DNA of 64,000 bases, from contig CM106585.1 of assembly GCA_048013815.1 (NCBI GenBank), forward strand, positions 20,522,001 to 20,586,000. Reading direction: 5' to 3'. Position 1 is the stretch's first letter. Each line of letters starts with the position of its first letter. The notes beneath the pieces are model-generated. The model searched no databases, was not told the DNA's origin, and was given only the letters and a program-made list of their open reading frames with translations. Both the position numbers and the translations under genes were made by a program. Below are positions 44,808 to 58,200 of the stretch, in pieces. The DNA is from Setoptus koraiensis. Taxonomy: Eukaryota > Arthropoda.

Positions 44808-47800
44808 CTGCCGGAAGTCGCTATTATTAGTGAATACTATTCAGGAATCCAGAGAAAACAAAACGGAAGGAAACGGAAAGAAATTCGGTTAGCACAATAT
44901 TATTGTCAAGTATTTGAAAATTTCTGAAGATGCGACATTAGATGAGTCTAGGATTTGAATCGGCTGAGGTAATTCGCTCATTGATCGCTACTGCACGAGA
45001 ATCTATCGCATTTCCATGGAGTGAGAACTTGCTTCGAGCATCAAAACTAGGATTCTATCGCTGTATCTGACATTGTGAGAAAATCAAGCTAGACTCGAAT
45101 GAGAAAGCTGTAACGATCCGTTCTTAGTGCTTTGTGTACCGGGATTGATCACGAGGTGATCAGTCGAGATACACGGTTGCACTCACAAAATTATCAATTT
45201 AAAAGTGTAGATTATACTGTCTAGCACTTGGTCTAGACAGTAAACAGTCAATAAAAGCGCTGTCACATTTTTCAATGGGGCAGAGTTTTTCTAGGTCAAA
45301 TACGACTCACATCGTCATTTTGTTATTGCTTGAACAGCGCTCGATTTTACGAGTTTCATGTGTAACGTTTAGATACTTTAACACAGGGACTCAAAAACAT
45401 CGTCAGTGCGGATGGCTGAGGGCGAGGCCTGGAACCCGGAGCGCTCATCAACTCTACCCGAAGGGTTCCCGTCGCGTGCAGTTGTCGCGGAAGCGACGAC
45501 GGAGATATGACGGCCTCCAAGATACGAGGCTGCATGCCGAGCACTCAGAACAATCGCAGGCTGAATTTTCTAACTTCCGGTCTCCCAACTCCTGAAATAT
45601 CATTATAACTGGGAAACCGGAAGTTGTGCAGAACTGAAAATTACTTCATCGTGTTGTTTGAAACGACAGTCTGGTAAGTCTCACAGAAGGTTGTCAGCTC
45701 TCTTGATACAAGTTCACGTAAAAACGGAACCGGAAGTTTTCGCAATTCCAGACCGATTTTCCAGATGGTTTTGGGTCAAGATAAACTGGGTAACGAACAG
45801 CTGGTAGCCAAAAGTGAATGTGAAATCAATTTTTGATACAGTATCAGACTACTTATTGACACCATTTTTAATTAGTGTAGCCGTGTATCAAGACTGATCA
45901 CGAAGTGATCAGTAAGATCGCTACAGCACGCGCTAGAACTACAGTGTATCGTGTATATCGTTGAAAACTGGTGCCAACAGTCTAATCCTCGTAAACTGAT
46001 CGCGCAATTGGCAAATCTCGTCATGGACAATCAAATATTGTGGACTACAGCATGCTGCATGCATGTCAGCATCAGCCAACCAAACAGCCTCCAGCCAGCA
46101 AACAGGCATCATTGCCTTTTTCGAGATAGTTTACAGGGGAAACTCATCTTAAGTAGAGAACAATCGCATGAATATGATTACAAAGCCGACCGAAGTATCT
46201 CGGCGTATCAACTGAAGCTAGATGGTTGGCTGACATGCGAATGTCGGGTAGCTCATTTGAGACAAATGAGACAAATAGATTCACTGTCGGATATTTAGAT
46301 AGTTGCGCCCTTCAAGAACTCTAGTCCAATTGAGTGACCCGCTGCTCGAATCGATAATTCGAGCTATTTATCGTTCAACCTTCGTCTTTAGTTCCAGGAC
46401 CTCCGAACAAGAGATGTCGATGGTCAACCGGATTGGTTAATTGAACCGAAGCCAAAATCAGCACGGTTAACCAGTGGGTGGCACTTCCGTTTCGGTTTCT
46501 ACACTCATTCGAACAGTCGACTCGTTTAGATTTTGATTTCATCATCTTTGATAATCTCATCTCTCTCACTTTGATTATTTAGTCCTCAATCATCAGAAAA
46601 TTTGATTTATAAGCGAACTACTGAATGAGAGGTGCACTAGATAAGCGGCACATAGGTGCCCTATTGCCAATCCATGAGTTATAATAATTAATGTTTGGAC
46701 TTACCTGTTGTTGTGTTGGTTGATGTTTGCTGCAATTGTTGGTCCGATGCCACTGATGGGAGATAGTCTGATTTTGAGCCGACCATTGCCATGGCTACAG
46801 ACGCAATGAGAACTTCACAGTATTCACCTGTCGTCTGGCTATCAACGCACTGACATTTGTACGAATTAATTCCGTCAATGCATTTGGCCTTATTCTGGCA
46901 TTGATGATCTTGGCAATCGTCGATATTAATTTGACATCTGTCGCCGCTGAAACCTAGCGGACATTCACAAGTGAATGCAATTGATGAGCCTTGTTTGTTC
47001 GGCAGCGATAACGACTTGCAAGTGGCACCATTCTGGCATGGCCTCTCGAAACAAGCATCGATAACAAACTCGCAATTGCGACCATAATTGTCTGCTTGAC
47101 ACTGACAATGATATTCCATATTTGGCAAACTCTTACAAGTGGCTCCATTCTGACACGGATTCTCATGGCAGGCATCGCATTTGTTCTGGCCACCGGAGGC
47201 CACTATGCTGTTGTCAGTTATATTGTTCAATATCTCATTTGACATGCAGTCAAACTGACTGAGAGGAGCCGTCAGCAGAAGTTTGTCGCGCATTTGTGAT
47301 GGTTGGGAGCATTTAGCTATACCAGCCTCTACATAGTCGCGCTGAATCCATTCGGCTAACCATCTTAGATGACAGTCGCAATATAACGGATTTGAGCCTA
47401 ATGCCAGATGGGTCAATGATGGCAATTGTCGATAGCTGCTAGCCGGCAATGAATTCAAATTGTTGCCATGCAATGACAAAACTCGCAACGATTTCAAGCC
47501 GGCAAAACTTTCCTCCTGGATGCATTGCAATTTGTTGTAGCTCAGTATGAGCATCTGCAATTTTGTCAAATTAACAAATTGATATTCCGGTATGTAGTGC
47601 AGACGATTGTTGCTCATATCCAACAGAGTCAGCTCTTTCAGTTGTCTGATTGAGGCCGAGGGTATTGTTTTGATTTCGTTGTCATTGACAAACAGTTCGG
47701 TAGTGTCTTCGTCAACATCCTTTGGAAAATCAATCAATTTTTGGCCCGTACAATTAACCAATTGTTCCGCTAGATGGCAGTTACATTTGTGTGGACAATT

Positions 47801-49246
47801 GGGCCCATTGGAGCAAAAATATTCAAAATATTGCAATGTTTGTTTTGGGTCAGTTTGCTGTATAGAAGCCGACTGAATCGCTGTAGAATGAGGCGTCTGC
47901 TGATTATCGGTCGATGATAATAGAGCCAATTGATTTGGTTGAGATCGTTGCTGCTGACTGTCATGATTGTTGTCCAATGTTGCCGAGGCCATATCTGCCG
48001 CCATTAATTCGGTTGGCATGTTATTGTTGTTGTTAGATATTAGAGCAATATTATTGTTAATGTTGTTGTCGCCATTAGTCACTTGCCAAGGTTGATCCGA
48101 TTGATCGCATTGAAATTCGCGCAATTCTATTTCCATTAGGCTGACATCATGCAATTGCTTGGGTTGGGCACATTTAGGATTGCCATAATCCAAGCCATTC
48201 ACTGAGGCCCGTTGCGACAGCCACCTTGGCAGCCATCTAAGGTGACAGTTGCAATTGAGCGGGTTGGCCATTAGTTGTAATGTGCGCAATTGATTTAATT
48301 GATCGAGTGTGCCCTCCATCATGCAACGAATTTTGTTGTCATACAATGACAGATAGCTCAATTTTGGAACATATTTAAATGTGTCATTGAGCACGCACGA
48401 CAATTGATTTGATTTCAATATAAGCGCCTCCAGTTGATCTAATCCTTTGAACATTGATGCTCTCAGATGGCGCAATTGATTGTGGGACAATGATAGGTCG
48501 CTCAGTGACGAGGCGCCCTCGAAGGTGCCATCTTCAATGTCGATTATATCGTTGGAGCGCAAGTCACTTGTGGCATCGGATTATTTATTATTTTATGACA
48601 GTCATTTTATGTCACCATGTGCGCGATGATGAGCGGTGTTCCATGGATAATATTGTTACCCACGAATGGCATATGTAAAGTATATAGGGGCGAGACACAA
48701 AAGAGAAGGTTATTTATGTTGGATGAGCAACTGGGACGGAGATGTTAATTCAAAATGAATTCAATACTAACAGCCGCTGAAGATTGGTCAATCGCTTAAA
48801 TAGGCCTGTGTTGCGCAACTTCCTGATGCGATTGTCGCTAAGACGGAGTTCTGTGGCAAACAGTGGAACATCGTCGGGTATTTCGGTGAGAGATTGGCGC
48901 GAACAATCAACAATTGAACCCTCACACACGCACCCGAGCGGACATTGGGCGACCTGGGTGCACTGGTTGTCGAATTTGGTGCGCATATCCTCTAGGCCTA
49001 ATTAGACAGCGTGCAAGGCATTTCGCAATAACAGTCACATAACAGATTGCACGAGGTGATGTTCGTGGTTGCGCAACGCGATCCGTTATCATGATGACAT
49101 TGTTTTGATCAGAATGGCCATTGGCCACACCGAGTTATTAGTGGCGGCGGGGAGCAAGAGGCAACGTCATAATACAGATAGAGTGCCACAGAGGCAAGAA
49201 ATGGATGACATGTCATCATTTTGGGCATTTCGCGACACAATTACGT

Positions 49247-49277
<31 letters not shown>

Positions 49278-52200
49278 TGTAGTCATGTCATATCGCACCA
49301 TGATGTTGTATGCGCGCCCGAATCGTATGAAATCCAGTGAAATGTATGTTCCAATTGGGCACGCGTTGGTTTGCGTGAAATGGAACCAGCGAGCGTGGCC
49401 ACGATTTCGAGCCGCCAGTTTATGACGCGATTAGATGGCCCCCCGAGAATGAGTCATGGAGAACGTGGTGGTTGGTTCACGTGTTTGTGTGTGTGTGTGT
49501 GTGTCATCCATAATATTTGTTGTTGTGTGGGCCATTGTTGTGTCATGATGTGATTTTCATGCAACGAAACGGTTATTTGGTTTGAATAATTTGAGTGTGT
49601 CATTTAGAATCAATAGTTGACAATAACATAGTAGTAGTTGGCCAGCATTTGTTTGTTCCATCCGATCGAGTGGCATAGTAATAATAATAATAATCATCAT
49701 TTTGTGGTTTATGGCGTTGTGGCGATCAGCGTGGGCGCGTTACAGCGGCGGGGTTCAGTGGTTAAGAGAGGCGATATTTGAGGCAAATAATAAATGAATA
49801 GTAATACAGTTAGTGATATGTTTCGACAGAGGAAGGGTAAAGCTGTTTGCAATGTCAATATATGCGATATCGCCACCGATATCGCCACCAATATCTAAAT
49901 TGCACAATTTAATGCGCCTCATACAACAAGAAGCATGGAAATCACTCATTGTATTCATTTCAAATGCGAAGCGAAAACCGGATGGAATTGTCAATTGTTT
50001 GCTAATGGTACACACACTCTTACACAATTTCGCTGCCGTGCAGCCAGATGATAATGATGGTCGTCGTCATAAATCTCCACCAAGAATGTATGCTTGCAGT
50101 AATAATACGACGGCCTCCGACATTATTGGCCTCTCCATTGCAGGCTTCCAATGGCTCACCCTTGTGAGCCATTGGAAGTGAATCGTCTCCCTCTCGCGCT
50201 CTCGAATTATCCACTACGGAGGACACCTTATCATCTGCTGTGTGCCATTAATAACTAGCGATGGCAGTTTTGTTATCGATGGACAGTTTCGGGCAAAATG
50301 GTCGCAACTGCGACCGACGCACAAAAACAAAACAAAAGAAGACATAATTCACTGGTGATTCATCGGTGGTGATGATCAATGACATGCGCGCATGAGAATT
50401 GGCTGGTCTCAAGTGAGCGCCATAAGTGAGATTGCTATTACCAATATTATTACTATTACCATCAGTATTATCACCGATGGCATTGTTGTCATTGCTATTG
50501 CCAGTTTGCTATTACCATTGCTAGTGCCATTGGTGCTAGCGGTTAGCACCGATGCCCGTTTACTCGGGTTATCCGCGCCAGATTCCTACCCGATTCGCCG
50601 CGATTCGCCCCGATTCGGGTCGGCTTCGGGTAGCAATCTGAGCGAGACCTCAGACTCGGATCGGGTTTTTCGAATTTCGAAATTTCGCGAATATCTGCGT
50701 TTTTTTTTTTCTGCAAACGGACATTTGAGCAAAAGCCGCCGATGATGATCATCGGATGATCCGCCGGTAACCGACGTTACTTTTTTACGACGAGTTCGGG
50801 TTGTGTTCGGCTAAAAGAAGAAGAAGAATTGAAGCGGGTCGGGTATCCGTCACGGATATTCGTGCCCGCCTCTAATGGCTACCATTGCTAGTATTGTTGA
50901 CTCGATATTGTCGACAATGCCAAACGACAAATGTAACTCATCAACAGTTGACTACAATTCGTTGTCAATGCAAATGGGACAGCGATAATAAAAATCTGAA
51001 CGCAAGGTATAATTTGACGCATCATGTTTCGGTGTGTTTCCGGCGCGCAATAGTTGCGTTTTCATTAAAATCGCAGCTATATAATATAGATCGATTATTA
51101 TTTGTTGTATGATATTTGTTTGCGGACTCATACAAGACACAATGGTAATAGAGACACACAAAACACTAATAATAATACTAATAATACTATCAATGAAAAC
51201 CCATCAGTGGAAACTCGCTGTCAATGCATTATATCAGACTAAGGACCCACACACATAAACAAATTATAACATCAACCTGGCCGGCGCCATCATTACACGT
51301 GCAGTTATTATGTACGCGAGAGTTGCCACACTATGCAGGGTTATGTAATAAAAGCAAGACAGTGCCGGTATTAGGCGGACAACGTAGCGCATATGGTGCC
51401 ATCAGCATAATAATATGTATTTTTTTCACATATAGAGTGATGTAACAATACACTCAAGCGTCAATACTTGAGCGTCTCTGTTACTATTGCGTGCTCGCTA
51501 TTTTTGGGGCCTCTCTGCCCATTTCGCCTATTGGCCTGCTGGCTGAAATTAGCATAAGATGGCCATAGATTAGAGAGGCAGCAACAATACGGCGGCCAAC
51601 AGCGAACACAACAATGGGCGCCCAGCCTATAGAGAGAAAAGATTCGAGAGAGAGAGAGAGATTGTTTTCTCGCATATTCATAAGGCGCACATGCACAGGC
51701 ATTCAAGCCGACGGCAGTGGCCTGATTATAATAGGAATAATGATAATGATTATAATTTGGCCAGCAGTGCAGCATTGGCCCCAAAGTGGAAGCCAAGCTA
51801 AACAATTGCCAAAAGGTAACATGAAAACTCGTGCTGCCCTCTCTGCTGCCAATGCAGCGGGCCTCATCGGACTCAAGTCGACAGCATCAATTCGGGCAAA
51901 ACAACTCGATAAATGTTCTTCAGCTCGCGCCCAGTAGATGGTGCGTTGGATGGTGGGTCGCGTGGGCCACACAGACACAAATTGGCACCGTCACTCTATG
52001 TTAGTTGTTAGTTGTACCCTTTCAAACCGGTTCAAAACGGTTAACCGTTAAGCGGCGTTAACCGTTAACCACTAACTTACTCTGTATGCATGTCCATTGT
52101 GGGCTGGCCTCTTCATAACACCACGCAACCATTACGCAACGCGCGGTACCTACGCGGGGGTACGCGCGCGCGTACAGTACGTGCGGTGTTGCGAGAACAA

Positions 52201-55200
52201 GAATAAAGCAAATCACTATTACATAACACTATTACCATGTAGTGGCAACACAAGGCCGCTTACGTAACTGTTGTTGTGTAACTTCGTTCGTTTTGTCTTT
52301 TCTCGTTGTGTTTTTCTTTTCACAGCAGCGCGCCTCAAACTGGCACTGACGCCGACTGACTGGCTGGCTGGCTGGCTATTGTCTGTTGGACCGATGAGTC
52401 AGACAACGTTTTGAGCGCACTACTTTGTTGGACACGAACAGAAAGAGTCCAAGAGATTTGTTGTTCGGTTGTTTGTCGAACGCCCGTGCGCCAGCTTGAC
52501 TCGAAAAACAGACAAAACGGACAAAAATTGCCACTACTGGTGAGAGAAATAAAGACAGAGCGCGCAATTCAAGCGGAAACGCTAATCTCGACCCTTCTCG
52601 GGGGAAATTGCCGAAACTTGCCGTCTGAGGCTACCACCGTATTGTGCCGTGGTGGGCCCCACCAGCACATGATGCGGACACAGCGCGCACAGTTGGGCCC
52701 GCTGAGCGTTAGTTTTGAGCCGGCACAATTCAGTAACTGACGACACTGTGAAGCATGCGCTGCTGATCAGTAATCATCAGCCTCTAACAAGTAAGTAGGC
52801 ATCAGACCGGAAGTGATCACGACGAAACCGAACAACGCGCCTTCCTGAGGCTTCGTTTGCGACACCCAATATACGCTCGCTATGCTGCTGTTGAGCGACA
52901 TGCGTGTTGACGTTTACAAATGACACTCTTTTGGGATTCTTTTCTTTTGGACGGCGCGAAAATAAACTCTCGGGCGCATTATCGACGTGCGATGGACGTG
53001 CTTCATTAGCATGTTCGTGCTCGATTTGCTCGTGTTTTTGTGTGTTATTTTCTGGTGGCCGTCGTCTGGTGACACCGAGAGACGCCGTTGCCGCCCGCGG
53101 CCGATCAAATACCGAAACAACCCATTATTACCTACCTTGACATTTGAGCCGGTTTCTGTTGATTTGTTGCAGTTTCTCGCCATACACTCTGCTGGGTCCC
53201 TCGCAAGTCGCCTCGCTTGTTTCAACCGGGTTCGTCTGCAGATAATCGGCCAGCCATCTGAGATTGCAATCGCAAATGAACGGATTCTTGCCTAGATGGC
53301 TGTGGGTGCGTACGTGTTGGCCGTTGTCAATGATGTCGTCGTTGTTGTCGTTTTTGCAGTTGTCGTTGTTGCAGTTGCAGTTGGTGCAATCAATTTGGTT
53401 GTGCCGCGGTTCATGGTATCATGGAGAAAGGGGAAAAGACGAGAGAATAGATAAGTAATGTGGCCATTCCGAAGTCTGGATGTTTAAATGGCAAGCTCAT
53501 GCAGTTGTCGTGTGTCTTGCTTCAGTGTCAATAAATTTGTCAGCGAGTTGTCTCAGTGTGTGTGTGTGTGTGTGTGTGTTGCTCGCCCACTCGCCTGGCC
53601 GTGCACGACGACAAGAATTAAACAGTCTAGGTGAGTCACAAAATCACGAATTTCGAGCCAGTTGGATGTCGGCGCGAGTTAATGCCAGATAGGCTGCTGC
53701 TGCTGCTGTTGTCGGGCTAGTAACACCAGCCGGCGTGCCAGACGTGTCTTATCGCCTCTTTCGGGGCAACGCGTCACGCAGTTGGACTCGATATTATCCG
53801 TCGCAAGCTCGGCTGCAACTTTTGCCTGTAACAGCAGCGCCATAAATAAGTTCATTCATTTTGTTCAAAATGGGAACAGTTCAGGCATGAAATTGAAATC
53901 AAATCATTCACACTTGCTGATTTTGTATTTGTGTGTTACTTTACGCCCGACTTGATTTGGGTTCAATTTGTCACATCACACAACACAGCATTGTCTGTTT
54001 TGTTACATTAAGTTTAGTGAACATTCTGGCTGGCGCATTTGGCCTTATTTTTATATAAACTGTCCACTGGACTGAAAAATGTGCACGCGCCTTCGTGTCT
54101 CCTCCGACAGGCCGGCTGGCTGGCCGGCCGGCCCTCGCTGACCTGGCAAGCTAATGACATTTTCGGCTAGCCAGCAGCCGATGTCCAGATGTCATATTTG
54201 CGCGCTTGAATGGAATCGCATCGACGCTGAGCGTTCGCGACAAATTGTCAACGTCATGTTGCACGGCCAGCATTGGCTCGGCGTAGAGGAACTGGAAGAG
54301 GCCACTGGATGGCGCAGCAGTTGATTAAACAGAAAATAAATAATGCCAATTAAATGCAATAGGATGTGAATGAAAAATGATGGCCAACGGGCTCTTGTAT
54401 ATCTGTATTTGTTACATCGCTGTGACGCTGTGGCGTACAAGTGTAACGACAGCCGTATATCTGGGCCGTTGTGATGTGTCCAGCAGCGAGAGCGAGTTTT
54501 TTTCGCGAAATTAATGGCTTTCGCCAATCAAGCAAAATGGCCAACAACAAAACGGGCCAAAAATATCAATCGATCGCCATTGGAATCACCATTGGCATGA
54601 GCCGACGGGCTGGCCGTCACTCGGCGATCACTTGATCACATCAAGACTGATGTGATGCCGTGCAGCCCGCGCACTGGCCTCGCTGTCGCTGGCCTCGCTG
54701 TTGCTGGCCTCGATTTCGAAGCTGGCTCGCAAGTTGGCCGGTCCGCCGGCTCGACGGGCCCCGGCCGGGTTGCCTGGCAACAAGATACCGCCGGCGCATA
54801 ATCAAGCGTTCGCCGTGTTTTTGGCTCGGCTGCTCGGCTCGGCTCTGCTGAGCAGAGTATCAAATTCAGTTTCGGCTCGTTAGTCGGCGCTGGGCGCCTC
54901 TGTCCGTCGTTCAATTTGGTCGCAGTGGCGCCAAGACGCGCTCCCCCTTGTCGTTGGCGTGTTCGTTGCCCCGGACCTAGACTAATGTGCCAGCAACCAA
55001 TAATGTCCGGCAAACAATTTCATGGTGCGCACACAGTATCGCAACAAATGGGTCGCGGGGCCAGCGGCAGCGCAACGCAACAACCGTTGGCCATTAGCAT
55101 TGGCATGAAATAATAGTACAAATAAGCAATATCTGGCCAGATAATCAATGATCGGACGCGCAAATGAAAACAACTTTTCGGCAACTAGACATGAAACATC

Positions 55201-58200
55201 GGCCCAATTGGCAATTGCGCCCGATAAATATGAGCGTCAGGGCGAGCGCAATTTGCAGCGACAATCGAATATGTGTGTGCCGTCGGTGCACATGGGGCCC
55301 TGGGATATAAGCGCCACAGTGGCGATAGTTGATAGCGCCACGCCAGAAAGCACCTCAATTTGTGCAAATTGCCCCAACACAGAAAAACAAGAAAAGCCCA
55401 ACGCTTTGTTTGGGGCCCATTGCTGGCCTCATATTATAAGCGACAGCGTATATTATATATTGTTGTTGCACCTACTTCCCTGTGGTCATTTTCATGGCTC
55501 CCTGGGGCGCTTTCTCGGCTGGCTAGCTGGCCGGGCGCGCCGCCAACAGTGGGCCGGTCGCGCACTGGCAGCGACACTTGATTGACATTCATGATTTAAT
55601 TTTCCGTTGTGTCATCTAGTTTCACAATGTCTCCGTTGCGGGTCTCTGCTGGCACCGTTGTCGCCGTTGCTGCCGTTGGTGCCGCTGGTGCCGCTGATGG
55701 GCGCCCACTCTCGCCAGAACAAATTACATTTAATGGCCGTCTTAAATAACTGCACACTGGCCGCCTTGTATCCGCAACAGCGACAACTATCGGCCGGCGA
55801 CAATATCTCACAGTCGGCCAATAACGTCATGCTGGCGCACTGTGTCTGGGGTGACAATTTAGCTGGCTGGCGGGCGGGCGGGCGGGCAGGCGGGAATTAC
55901 GTAACAATGGCCAGTGTCGGTATCACACTCGACTCATGTGATTGCGAGAGCTTAAAACAAAGCTCTTGAGAGCGCAAGTCAACGTGATTTGCATATTGCA
56001 ACCATTTAAGTTTGTGTGCCACTTCTGGGCCAGATTAGCTATTTCGGCGTCGTCCTAGGCTCAAAATTGTGTTTGCACATTTTGTGTAGCCCAAATACGC
56101 GGACAGCCGCACCAACTGGATATTCGAGCGCAGTCTAAATGGAGGATATTTGAGCATATCCGACCATATTCGAGCATATTCCACGAGAGCCCAGAGAAGA
56201 AGACGAGCCGCTTCTTGCACTTCTCAAGTGTGCTCTATCTGCGGATAATCTGGCGTGGCGCTCTCACGTTACACTGGCAGTTCGGGCACTCAATTGGGTT
56301 CGAATCAATACTAGCGAGTCGATAGCTCAATAATGGAGCCTATTCTGCACTTGCTGTTAGTGGCCGCTTTTGAGCCTTCTCGCAAGCCTCTTCAGATGGG
56401 ATTTGACGAAATTCCAAGGATAGGCAAATTGAGCTGTCAAACTTGTGCCAGCGCGCTGGCTAATGTTACACAGCAAACCAGCAAAAATCGTGCCAGAACG
56501 CAAGTGAAAACAACCATTGGTTTTGGCTAGCAAATTTTGATTGATCATGGCCGGCCCGACGGCCGATTTTATCAGCGCCATCTCTTATCTGTGCGTTTTA
56601 TCGTGGCCGGTTTCTGACATGGCCCGCATCATCTCGTTATGGTCGTTGGCTGCAAATCTCTCATATAGCAACTATGTGTGTTCGCTATGGCCTAAAGGTG
56701 ACCGAGCATCTTATATATCGTGCGGCCGCCACTATGGCCACTCATAGAAAATGACAATAAATCTCTCTCTCTCTTCATTTTTCTATCCGCGACGACGCTC
56801 TTGAGAACATTAAATGCAAAATTCCACTTGTCGCTCTACGGACAACAACAACAACAACAAGTAGTTGGCCTAGTGGTCGCCACCATTTGCAGTCGCTGCC
56901 AATCAGTGGCGGCGCTGCGAGAACGGCCACAAATGAAGGAGAAAAAGGAAAAGAGAAAAATCTGATTTTGATTTTATCATTGGCGCCTAGTGCGGAATCA
57001 CCTGTTTGTTTTGCTCGGCGGTTGTTTGGCGCAAGATGGTGCCCACGATGGCGATCGCTATGATAGACGGCGTGCATCATCTGGCGTTTAGTAGTATATT
57101 TATTTAGCACACACACACACACACACACACACAAATTGAGATGATAATATGACTGAATAATATCTAACTCGACTCACAACTAACTGGCGCATCAAGCCTG
57201 GGTAAACATTGCCCAAATGATGCAACCGAAATGTATGCTGACGTTGTTTGAGCAAACAAGTGTCTAACTAATCAATGGTTGTTGGTCAGTGATCAAATGA
57301 TGCACTGCTCACTAAAACTATTATTACGACGACGACGACTACTACCAATTATTGCGGGCACTCAAGTGATTTGTTTGCGCTGTTTAATGCGCTCTACGTA
57401 GATGGCCGCTGATACGGCGCGCCGCTTCTCACCAGCAACCGATTCTCGACAACATACAGTAACAACAACACAATATTGATATATCTGTATAATGTGCATG
57501 TTTATGTGTATAAATATAAAATAAAATGAAATATCTGGTGGTAATGATGATGCCCGAATGAACAAACAAATGAGCCAGCTCACTGATACTAATTGCGGCC
57601 AGCGAGCTAAAAGTTGCCGCAGACATATTACCTATTGGGCAATGGGGCAAACTTGAATAGTGCATAAATAAATGGTAACCTACACAAACGCACAATTTTA
57701 TTAGTGGTGCCATTAGCTCGAAATAATACCAACCAAAATGAGTGTGTGTTCCAATGGTAATATTTCCATCTTGAAAAGTATCTTTTTCTCTCTGTTTGGG
57801 CAAGCAACGCAGTGATCGAATTTTAGTGTTCGAATGATTAATGAGCAACAATCATTGTCATCGTAATTATCTTGCAACAGAGACTAAATACATAGTTAAT
57901 GCGATTCTCGTCCTATTGATAAGTTCAATGAGAGGCTGCTATAATGTCATTCATACAGCGCTCGCTACATGGCGTCTCATAACGACAAATAATAACGACA
58001 AAGACTAACTTTGTGAGATGTACACAGTACATGTAGAAAACAGTAGCGATGTAATGAATTTTTAGATGGTGCTCATTATTATTATTAATATTATTACTAC
58101 TATCGTTCCATTATGATCGAGCTCGCTAAACTAGCGCACCAAAGCACGCTATCGGCATGGCAATATCTAGCTAACAAACATCGCAATCCATGATATACGA

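Larger units (their letters stand above)
48992..53135. other. slit intron, about 4.1 kb
   Basis: No exon recognised. Holds (GT)n runs at about 49255-49275 and 49485-49503, a GATATCGCCACC direct repeat near 49864-49892, a perfect hairpin at 50145-50178, a possible inverted-end element at about 50540-50875 and a palindrome of GGTTAACCG units at about 52025-52070. Confidence 0.55.

Noticed and set aside
45275-45595. 106-residue frame as a transposase of the inverted-repeat element
   Set aside because: Too short and without any transposase motif; the element is called non-autonomous.
46375-46569. Minus-strand frame with a LamG-like LLFGGPG word
   Set aside because: Suggestive position inside slit, but the rest does not resemble LamG and no pyrimidine-rich acceptor precedes it.
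50145-50178. microRNA precursor
   Set aside because: The stem is only 15 bp and does not extend; flanks do not pair.
56290-56320. tRNA T-arm-like GGGTTCGAATC
   Set aside because: No matching acceptor stem, anticodon arm or D-arm around it.
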